Under the pieces are notes generated by a model. It did no database searches. It was not told the origin of the DNA and saw nothing but the letters and a program-made list of their open reading frames with translations. Made by a program: the position numbers and the translations under genes. A stretch of DNA of 64,000 nucleotides from DATAGF01 sp963835685. Lineage in GTDB: Bacteria; Actinomycetota; Thermoleophilia; Miltoncostaeales; Miltoncostaeaceae. The stretch lies in NCBI GenBank assembly GCA_963835685.1, contig CAWIGI010000010.1:1-64000 (forward strand), written 5' to 3'. Positions 58,061 through 64,000 of this stretch are shown here, piece after piece (the first letter of the stretch is position 1; each line of letters begins with the position of its first letter).

Positions 58061-58879
58061 GCCGACCTCCATCTCCACACCGTCGCCTCGGACGGGTCGC
58101 TCGAGCCCGAGGCGCTGGTCGGGCTGGCGGCGGCCTCGGGGGTCGGCGTCCTGGCCGTCACCGACCACGACACGATCGACGGCGTCGCCGTGGCGCTGCG
58201 CGCCGGCCGGCGCCTCGGCGTGCGGGTGGTCCCGGGGGTCGAGCTCTCCGTGAAGGCCCCGTCGGGGTCGCTGCACCTGCTCGGCTACTTCCGCGATCCG
58301 GCGCCACGGCCGCTCGTCGAGCGGCTCGCCGACCTGCGCGCGGCTCGCGAGGCGCGTGCGCGGGCCATGGTGGAGCGGCTCGCCTCGGCCGGAGCCCCGA
58401 TCGCGTTCGAGGACGTGGCCGCCCGCGCGGCGGGGCCGATCGGCCGGCCCCACCTGGCCGACGCCGTCGTCGCCGCGGGTCACGCGCGCAACCGCCAGGA
58501 GGCCTTCGATCGCTTCCTCGCCGACGACGGGCCCGCGTTCGTCCCGCACCGGGTCCTGGCGCCCGAGGAGGCCGTTCGGCTGGTCGCCGACTCGGGCGGC
58601 GCGGCCGCGCTCGCCCACCCCGCGTCCCTCCGCATGGCGCCAGACCAGCTCGCGTCCCTCGTCGCGCGGCTCGCCTCCGCCGGCCTCGGGGGGATCGAGG
58701 TCCACCGGCCCGACCACACGCCCGAGCGCCGCGACGCCTACGCCGCCCTGGCCCGCCGCCACCGGCTGGTCGCGACGGGCGGCTCCGACTTCCACGGGCC
58801 CGAGGAGGAGCTGCGGCCCGGCGACACCGGGACGCCGCCCCTGCCGCCGGACGCGATCGACCGGCTGCTCCCGGCGTGA
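58061..58879 (+). CDS. PHP-domain phosphoesterase, start codon not identifiable
   Basis: About 270 residues. Metal-binding motifs DLHLHTVASDGSLEPEALV, LAVTDHDTIDGVAVALRAG, VVPGVELSV, AALAHPASL and ATGGSDFHGP are all present, as in YciV/RNase AM-like PHP enzymes that hydrolyse 3',5'-nucleotide phosphates or trim RNA. The frame has no ATG, GTG or TTG between the cysC region and ADLHLH; the coordinate given is the first conserved codon. Either a base is missing near the cysC stop (GTGACCGCG could then be the start) or a non-standard codon is used. Confidence 0.8.
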   Translation, partial: ADLHLHTVASDGSLEPEALVGLAAASGVGVLAVTDHDTIDGVAVALRAGRRLGVRVVPGVELSVKAPSGSLHLLGYFRDPAPRPLVERLADLRAAREARARAMVERLASAGAPIAFEDVAARAAGPIGRPHLADAVVAAGHARNRQEAFDRFLADDGPAFVPHRVLAPEEAVRLVADSGGAAALAHPASLRMAPDQLASLVARLASAGLGGIEVHRPDHTPERRDAYAALARRHRLVATGGSDFHGPEEELRPGDTGTPPLPPDAIDRLLPA

Positions 58880-58895
58880 CGCGGAGGCGATCCGC

Positions 58896-58901
58896 TACGT
58901 T
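58896..58901 (+). promoter_or_regulatory. -10 box before the oligoendopeptidase gene
   Basis: TACGTT, 6 nt before the ATG at 58908; no Shine-Dalgarno. Confidence 0.4.
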
Positions 58902-58907
58902 GGCGGC

Positions 58908-60707
58908 ATGACCACGACGGCCGACGCGCCGGTCCCGACCGGCCCGCGGGCCGCCGGGATCCACTGGGACCTGTCGCCGCTCGTGTCCGGCGCCGACGAG
59001 GCGCGGCGGCGCCTGGAGGCCGGCCTGGATCGCGCCCGCGCGTTCGAGGGCCGCTACCGCGGCAGGCTCGCGGCCATGGAGCCGCCCGTCCTCGCCGAGG
59101 CGCTCGAGGAGCTCTCCGCCATCGACAACGAGCTCTCCCGGGTGAGCTCGTACGTCAACCTGCGCGAGTCGGTCAACGTGACCTCACAGGAGAACAAGGA
59201 CCTGTCGGCGGCGGTCAACCGCGCGCTCGTCGAGGCGGCCAACGCGCTGCGGTTCTTCGACCTGGAGTGGATCGCGTTGCCGGAGGAGCGCGCCCGGGAG
59301 CTGTACGACGCGCCCGAGGTGTCCCGCGACCGGCACTACCTCGTCGCGTTGCGCAGGTTCGCCCCGCACACGCTGTCCGAGCCCGAGGAGCGGATGCTCG
59401 CCGAGCGTGGGCCGGCCGCGGTCGGCGCCTGGCAGACGCTCTTCGGCCGCATCACCTCCACCCTGGAGGTGCCGTTCGACGCCGGGCAGGGCGAGGAGCC
59501 CCACACGATCGACCGGCTGCTCGCGCACGTCCGCGATCCCGACCGAGACCTCCGCCGCCGCGCGCTCGAGACGCTCTACGACGCCCTCGACCCGCTCGCC
59601 GACACCCTCGCCCACACCTACGACACGCTCGTGGGCGATCGCCTTGCGATGGACCGCCTGCGCCACTACGCGGCGCCGATGGACCCCACCCACCTTCGCA
59701 ACGAGCTGCCCGGCGAGGTGGTCAACCGCATGCTCGACGCCGTGGAGCAGCACTATCCCGTCGCCCACCGCTGGTTCCGGGTGAAGGCCGGGCTCCTCGG
59801 CCTCGACCGCCTGGAGCTGCACGACCAGTACGCGCCGATCGGCGAGTTCCGGGCGGTGGACTACCCCGAGGCCCGGCGCCTGATCGACGAGTCGTTCGGG
59901 CGCTTCTCGCCGCGCGTCGCCGGCATCGCCGGCGCGTTCTTCGACGAGCGGCGCGTCAACGCCGAGCCGCGCGCGGGCAAGCGCGGCGGCGCCTTCTGCG
60001 CGCCGGTGGCCCAGGACGCGTCGCCCTATGTGCTCATGAACTTCACCGACCGGATGGACGACGTGATGACGCTGGCCCACGAGCTCGGCCACGGGATGCA
60101 CTTCACGCTCGCCTCGGAGGAGCAGACCGCGCTGTCGGCGGGCACGGGCCTGGCGCTCGCGGAGGTCCCCTCGACGTTCGCCGAGCTGCTGACGTTCGAC
60201 CACCTCATGGCCACCGAGACCGACCCGGCGACGCGCCGGGCGCTCGTCTCCGAGCGGGTCGAGGGCTCGTTCGCGACCGTCTTCCGCCAGACCGTGCTGA
60301 CGCGCTACGAGCAGCGCGCCTACGCCCTGCGCGACGAGGGCCGCGCCCTCACCCCGGAGCGGCTCTCGGACATCTGGTTCGAGGAGAACCGGAAGTACTA
60401 CGGCGACTCGCTCCTGCTGCCGGAGCGGTACCGGGTGGGGTGGTCCTACATCCCCCATTTCATCTCGACGCGCTTCTACACGTACGCCTACGTCTTCGCG
60501 CACCTCGCGACGCTCGCGCTCTACGCGCGCTACCGGGAGCGGGGCGCCGGGTTCGTCAACGACTACCTGGGGTTCCTGGCCGCGGGCGGGTCGATGGCCC
60601 CGGCCGAGCTGCTGGGCTCGCTGGGCGTCGACCTCGACGACCCGGCGGTCTGGGAGCCGGGCTTCGCCGAGATGGAGCGGATGGTCGAGGTGGCCGAGGC
60701 CGGCTGA
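58908..60707 (+). CDS. pepF: Oligoendopeptidase F, M3B family
   Basis: 599 residues, the usual length. Zinc motif HELGHGMHFTLASEEQTALS near residue 392 with the second-sphere Glu in ALAEVPSTFAELLTFDHLMA. IHWDLSPLVSGADEARRRLE starts the N-terminal helical domain; GWSYIPHFISTRFYTYAYVF is near the C-terminus. Degrades short peptides in the cytosol. A single intact frame. It converges on the acidic protein gene, with a dispersed repeat between. Confidence 0.95.
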   Translation: MTTTADAPVPTGPRAAGIHWDLSPLVSGADEARRRLEAGLDRARAFEGRYRGRLAAMEPPVLAEALEELSAIDNELSRVSSYVNLRESVNVTSQENKDLSAAVNRALVEAANALRFFDLEWIALPEERARELYDAPEVSRDRHYLVALRRFAPHTLSEPEERMLAERGPAAVGAWQTLFGRITSTLEVPFDAGQGEEPHTIDRLLAHVRDPDRDLRRRALETLYDALDPLADTLAHTYDTLVGDRLAMDRLRHYAAPMDPTHLRNELPGEVVNRMLDAVEQHYPVAHRWFRVKAGLLGLDRLELHDQYAPIGEFRAVDYPEARRLIDESFGRFSPRVAGIAGAFFDERRVNAEPRAGKRGGAFCAPVAQDASPYVLMNFTDRMDDVMTLAHELGHGMHFTLASEEQTALSAGTGLALAEVPSTFAELLTFDHLMATETDPATRRALVSERVEGSFATVFRQTVLTRYEQRAYALRDEGRALTPERLSDIWFEENRKYYGDSLLLPERYRVGWSYIPHFISTRFYTYAYVFAHLATLALYARYRERGAGFVNDYLGFLAAGGSMAPAELLGSLGVDLDDPAVWEPGFAEMERMVEVAEAG

Positions 60708-60722
60708 CGCGGACGGCGGCGG

Positions 60723-60780
60723 CCATACGCCCCTCTCCCGGCTCCGCCTGACAGCGGGCCGCGCCGTCCGAGGGGCTGAG
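60723..60780 (+). repeat. Dispersed palindromic repeat, copy 4
   Basis: Starts CCATACGCCCCTCTCCCGGC, then TCCGCCTGACAGCGGGCC and GCGCCGTCCGAGGGGCTGAG; two or three changes from copy 2. Lies between convergent genes, where it could act as a terminator. Confidence 0.8.
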
Positions 60781-60782
60781 GT

Positions 60783-61223
60783 CTACACCTTGGAGGCCTT
60801 CTTGGACGCCTTCAGCGGGTTGAGCGCCTTCTGCACCTGCTCGGGCAGATCGCCGATCGGGTAGAGCTGGCGGCCGCAGTCGCCGCCGCTGCGGGTGGGC
60901 CGGGCGTGGCAGGTCACCGGGGTGCTCCACACGGCGACGGTACGGTGGCCGCGGTCGCACACGAAGACCTTCGCCTGGCGCCCCGATGCCGGGCCCACCG
61001 GTGTCGGGATGGCCTCCTCGGCCAGCTCCTCCTCGGCCGCGATGATGGCCGGGTCGGGCTCCTCCTCGGCCTCGGCCGGCTCGGGGGCGGCATCCTCCGG
61101 AGCCTCGGGCTCGGGCTCGGATGCCGCGGCGGCCGCCGGCTCCACCTCGGCCGCGGGCTCCTCCGCCGGGGCCTCCGCCTCCTGCTCCTCGACCGCCTCT
61201 GCGGCCTCCTGGCTCTCGCTCAT
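60783..61223 (-). CDS. Acidic low-complexity protein with a Cys-containing C-terminal domain
   Basis: 146 residues. Residues 1-75 are almost only Glu, Ala and Pro (EAAEAVEEQEAEAPAEEPAA), probably disordered. Residues 85-146 are compact: KVFVCDRGHRTVAVWSTPVT, then CHARPTRSGG and DCGRQLYPIGDLPEQVQKAL, with a basic end KASKKASKV. Cys and His spacing (C-x2-GH ... C-H ... C) suggests a zinc ribbon. GGAGGAG precedes the ATG, so unlike many genes here it has a leader. Unknown function; a nucleoid or ribosome-associated role would fit the charge layout. Confidence 0.65.
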   Translation of the reverse strand: MSESQEAAEAVEEQEAEAPAEEPAAEVEPAAAAASEPEPEAPEDAAPEPAEAEEEPDPAIIAAEEELAEEAIPTPVGPASGRQAKVFVCDRGHRTVAVWSTPVTCHARPTRSGGDCGRQLYPIGDLPEQVQKALNPLKASKKASKV

Positions 61224-61273
61224 CGCTCCTCCGCCTGGCTCGGGACCCGGGGAGGATAGCGCGGCGGCCCCGC

Positions 61274-61657
61274 CTACCGGCCCTCCTCGACCAGGCCGGT
61301 CGCCCGGTGCCCGCGCAGCCGCTCGAAGTTCGCCATCGCGCGGTCGAAGCCCACGACGCCCGGGTCGAGCAGCGCCCGCGTCCGCCAGAGGCGGTACTCG
61401 GCGAAGTGGCTCGGTTTCACGCCGAGCACGCTCGCGAGGCGCTCGAGCTGCTCGGGCGTCGGGGGCGCGCCCGAGCCGGTGGAGAGCTGGTGCAGCCGCG
61501 TCCGGCTGATCGCGATCCCCTCGGCCCGGAGCAGGCCGGCCAGGGCGCCGACCGTCAGCCGCCTCTTGGCGAGGAGCGGGGGCAGGGCGACGCTGAGCGG
61601 CTCGTCGCTGACGCTCGGGAGCGCCTGCCGCCCGTCGGGCATGGGCTGCGGGGCCAT
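61274..61657 (-). CDS. XRE-family helix-turn-helix regulator
   Basis: 127 residues. The helix-turn-helix lies at about 20-85 (LLAKRRLTVGALAGLLRAEG, ISRTRLHQLSTGSGAPPTPE, QLERLASVLGVKPSHFAEYR) followed by a short helical tail (RTRALLDPGVVGFDRAMANF). The layout resembles small actinobacterial regulators that accompany other genes, but there is no partner on the same strand except the acidic protein 50 nt downstream. ATG at 61657 chosen; in-frame starts up to 61702 would add 15 residues. Confidence 0.75.
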   Translation of the reverse strand: MAPQPMPDGRQALPSVSDEPLSVALPPLLAKRRLTVGALAGLLRAEGIAISRTRLHQLSTGSGAPPTPEQLERLASVLGVKPSHFAEYRLWRTRALLDPGVVGFDRAMANFERLRGHRATGLVEEGR

Positions 61658-61730
61658 CGGGAGGTTGAGCCTACGATCCCTGCCCGCCCGGGGGAAGAGC
61701 ACGGCGGCGGAAGTTCCATTCCCGCGTGGC

Positions 61731-61736
61731 TAGCCT
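61731..61736 (+). promoter_or_regulatory. -10 box before the methyltransferase
   Basis: TAGCCT, 7 nt before the GTG at 61744. Confidence 0.4.
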
Positions 61737-61743
61737 GGCGGAT

Positions 61744-62409
61744 GTGGACGATTCGCTCTCCGCCTTCGATCCCATCCGCGATGACGTCGAGGTCGGGCCG
61801 GTCGTCCTCACGATCCTCCGGCCGCGGAGCGCCGAGGAGCTCATCGACGAGGACGACTACGCCCGGGACGAGCGCCTCCCGTACTGGGCCGACCTCTGGC
61901 CGAGCGGGATCGTCCTGGCGGAACGCCTGAGCGCCCGGCCGCTCGCCGGGACGAGGGCCGTCGAGCTGGGCTGCGGCGTCGGGGTGCCCGCCATCGTGGC
62001 GGCGCTCGGCGGCGCCGACGTGCTCGCCACGGACTGGTACCCGGAGGCCCTGGCGTTCACCCGCGCCAACGCGGCCGCCGCCGGCGCACGGGTGGAGACG
62101 ATGTCGGTCAACTGGAGGGAGCCGCCGCCGGCGCTCCTCGCCCGCGAGCCGGCCGACCTCGTCATCGGCGCCGACCTCCTCTACGAGGAGCGCAACGGCG
62201 CCGCCCTCGCGGCCCTCCTCCCGCGGCTGCTCCGCCCGGGGGGCGAGGCCCTGATCGCCGACCCGCGGCGGCCCCATGCCGCCGCGCTGCTCGAGCCCCT
62301 CCGCGCCGCCGGCTGGGGCCACTCGCGCGAGGACGTCCGCTACGGCGGTCGCCCCGACGAGTCGGGCGCCGTCGTCTATCTGCACCGGCTCACCGTCCCG
62401 GGAGCCTGA
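61744..62409 (+). CDS. METTL21-like (lysine/protein) methyltransferase
   Basis: 221 residues of the PF10294-type Rossmann methyltransferase fold: LPYWADLWPSGIVLAERL before motif I, VELGCGVGVPAIVAALGGAD (SAM), DWYPEALAFTRANAAAAGAR, VNWREPP, then DLVIGADLLYEERNGAALAA and LRPGGEALIADPRR. The bacterial members are mostly uncharacterised; eukaryotic relatives methylate lysines on chaperones or EF1A. GTG at 61744 is favoured over in-frame GTG 61726 by the -10 box. Confidence 0.82.
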   Translation: MDDSLSAFDPIRDDVEVGPVVLTILRPRSAEELIDEDDYARDERLPYWADLWPSGIVLAERLSARPLAGTRAVELGCGVGVPAIVAALGGADVLATDWYPEALAFTRANAAAAGARVETMSVNWREPPPALLAREPADLVIGADLLYEERNGAALAALLPRLLRPGGEALIADPRRPHAAALLEPLRAAGWGHSREDVRYGGRPDESGAVVYLHRLTVPGA

Positions 62410-62439
62410 TGCGATTTCGGGTCTCGCCGCGGGGTGGGC

Positions 62440-62445
62440 TACACT
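62440..62445 (+). promoter_or_regulatory. -10 box of the tRNA-Asn gene
   Basis: TACACT 13 nt before the tRNA 5' end; TTTCGG (62415-62420) is a weak -35 with a long spacer. Confidence 0.4.
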
Positions 62446-62458
62446 GGCCCGCGAGCGA

Positions 62459-62530
62459 TCCTCGGTAGCTCAATGGTAGAGCATCCGGCTGTTAACCGGA
62501 GGGTTGGGGGTTCGAGTCCCTCCCGAGGAG
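62459..62530 (+). tRNA. tRNA-Asn (GTT)
   Basis: Full cloverleaf by eye: acceptor TCCTCGG / CCGAGGA plus discriminator G, D-arm TAGCTCAATGGTAGAGCA, anticodon arm CCGGCTGTTAACCGG with anticodon GTT, T-arm with GGTTCGAGTCC. CCA is not encoded. The GatCAB enzyme encoded at 20926-24103 probably charges this tRNA indirectly through Asp-tRNA(Asn). Confidence 0.96.
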
Positions 62531-62630
62531 CTTCGCGAGAACGCCCTGCTCGTCGCGGGCTTCTGCTCCCGGTCTCGCCGGACCCCGAAAATGGCGACGG
62601 TTGCCAGAACGATACGTTCGGCCAGGGCCG

Positions 62631-63955
62631 ATGCCAGACGTTCCTCCAGCCCTCGCCCTGCTCGCGCCGTCCGTCGCGACCGCGGGGATCGTGACCGCCA
62701 CCGTGGAGGGCAGCGGAACCGTCTCCGCGACCGTCGCGGGGATCTCGGGCGCCGTGGTGTGTCCGCCCGACTGCGAGCGCTTCGTCCCCGACGGGACGAC
62801 GATCGAGGTCTCGGCGCTGCCCGAGCGCGGCGCATCCTTCCTCGGGTGGGGCGGCGCATGTGCGCCGGCGAGCGGTTCGGCGTGCGCGCTCACGGTCATG
62901 GGAGACCTGGGGCTGACCGCGCGCTTCACCGCCGCTCCTCCCCCGCCCCCGCCGACGCCGGTGCTCGAGAGGCAGCGCCTCCCGTTCCTGGAGGAGGTGA
63001 CGCTCGCGGGGAGCGCGCCCGAGTGCGTGCGCCCGCGCTTCGGCTCGTGCGACGAGCGCCTGCTGGGCGTCCTGCGCGACGGGCGCCTGCTCCTGCTCAG
63101 GGGCGTCGGCGGCGACGTGAGCACGGTGCGGGTCGTGGGACGCTCGGGGCTGGGTGCGAGAACGATCGGCCGCGTCCGCGTCGGCGATCTCAGCCCCTAC
63201 TCGGCCCGCCTGTCCACCGACCGGCGCGTCGTGCTCTGGGAGGGTTCGTTTCGAATCAATCACCGCGTGGTCGGCCTCTCCGTGCCCTCCGGGCGGCGCG
63301 TGGCGTACCCGCCCGCGCGGACCGCGGCCGTCTACCCATACAGCGACTTCGACCGGCGGGCGGGCGTCTGCTCGTCCGCGCCGCGGTGGGGCCGGGGGGC
63401 GTGCGGGAGGCCCTGCTCGTGGGGCGCGCCGGACCCGGTCCCCGACGCCGCATCCCCACGCCGCGGAGCAGCGTCGGGCCACGGTTGTCACCGGATGGGC
63501 GCCGGGTCGCGTACATCGTCCGCGGACGCGTCGTCGTCCGATCCGTCCGGGGCGGGTCCCCGCGCACCGTGACACCGGCGTCCAGCGGTGCGGCGGACGG
63601 ACGGTGGTTCGCGGGCGGCGTGCCACCGGGCGTACGGGTTGGGTGGAACGCGGAATCGATCGCCTGGAGCCGTGACGGACAGCGGATCGCGGCCGTCGTC
63701 GAGTTCAACGGCGCCGACCTCTCCGCGGCGATCGTGTCGGTTCGAGCCGATGGCGTGGAGCTTCGCCCTCTGGCGGTCCGGTCCGGCGCCATCGGGCACG
63801 TCAACTGGCTGCCGGACGGAGACGTCGCGTTCCAGGCGGCCTTGGCGCGTCGGGACGACGACTCGGAGTCCGTCTCGGCCATCGGCTTCGTCGACGCGGC
63901 GGCCGGGTCGGTCTCCTACCTCAGCCAGCCGGGCGTGACCTCCTCGGCGGAGTGA
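62631..63955 (+). pseudogene. Exported InlB-like repeat plus TolB-like propeller protein, frameshifted
   Basis: About 440 residues in two frames. A weak signal (ALALLAPSVATAG) precedes a bacterial B-repeat: GSGTVSATVAGISGAVVCPP, FVPDGTTIEVSALPERGASF, then LGWGGACAP. A Pro hinge follows, then a propeller (LRDGRLLLLRGVGGDVSTVR, RVVLWEGSFRINHRVVGLSV). In the GGCGGGCGGGCG run near 63352-63370 the frame shifts; it resumes as GRLLVRAAVGPGGVREALLV and ends with TolB/WD40-like LSPDGRRVAYIVRGRVVVRS and IAWSRDGQRIAAVVEF, to TGA 63953. The start may instead be TTG 62601. Probably surface-exposed. The repeat tract suggests slippage or a sequencing error. Confidence 0.65.
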
Positions 63956-64000
63956 CACAGGAGAGCTTCGCGCGCCGGCGCGGGGCGGGAGGAGGGGCGC

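Noticed and set aside
63956..64000. Start of another gene or repeat at the right edge
   Set aside because: Only 45 bases of GC-rich sequence are present; no start signal or match to the dispersed repeat can be supported.

Overview
The window is very GC-rich (roughly 70 percent or more by eye), densely coded DNA from what is probably a chromosome of an actinomycete-grade bacterium. I favour class Thermoleophilia (Solirubrobacterales/Gaiellales-like). The reasons are an ANTAR-domain regulator, a LigB-type ATP-dependent ligase beside gatCAB, many leaderless-looking starts, IS110 and IS481 remnants, and secreted proteins with a C-terminal Cys-containing domain typical of that class. This is inference from protein style, since no rRNA is present.

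Layout. 1-10258: a minus-strand branched-chain amino acid operon in the order leuL leader - leuA - leuC - leuD - broken CHRD gene - leuB - ilvE - cimA - DegT aminotransferase - argH (argH runs off the left edge). Most joints are 1-4 nt stop/start overlaps. 10310-12682: two exported proteins on the plus strand. 12690-17082: a second minus-strand block, ilvN - ilvC - class V aminotransferase - serA, without ilvB or ilvD. 17238-19219: an OmpR-type two-component system. 19429-24103: gatC-gatA-gatB-ligase. 24134-27319: copper-type membrane proteins, heme A synthase and a DksA-like protein. 27405-30616: a two-permease ABC exporter with an O-methyltransferase. 30627-35638: cell wall, oxidoreductase and peptidase genes. 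35729-36764: a decayed IS110 transposase. 36971-39571: rhomboid protease, STAS-GAF-ANTAR regulator and a membrane protein. 39785-44453: glutamate synthase large subunit. 44481-46435: a nest of decayed transposases. 46641-50175: an osmoprotectant ABC importer. 50284-56655: ABC-F, RNase D, UspA, HD hydrolase, Ppx/GppA and SUI1 homologue. 56721-60707: APS reductase, APS kinase, PHP phosphoesterase and oligoendopeptidase F. 60783-63955: an acidic protein, an XRE regulator, a methyltransferase, tRNA-Asn and a broken secreted repeat/propeller protein.

How the genes fit together. Citramalate synthase plus LeuBCD give isoleucine precursors from pyruvate, LeuABCD give leucine, IlvC/IlvN act in the shared steps and IlvE does the final transamination. 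GltB supplies the glutamate. SerA with the adjacent class V aminotransferase probably makes serine. CysH and CysC form part of sulfate assimilation. IlvB, IlvD, SerB, sulfate adenylyltransferase and GltD must be elsewhere.

Regulatory and structural signals. A -10-like hexamer of the form TANNNT stands 6-8 nt before the start codon of about 17 genes or operons, which points to widespread leaderless transcription. leuA is preceded by a short leucine-rich peptide that itself looks leaderless, followed by competing hairpins and a hairpin around the leuA ribosome site. A palindromic repeat of about 50 bp occurs four times between genes. A duplicated pair of GCCAANTGGC palindromes sits after the histidine kinase. 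Several otherwise well-conserved genes carry single-base frameshifts, so assembly errors should be suspected before pseudogenes are declared. No CRISPR array, rRNA or prophage was seen. Bases 63956-64000 hold nothing I recognise.
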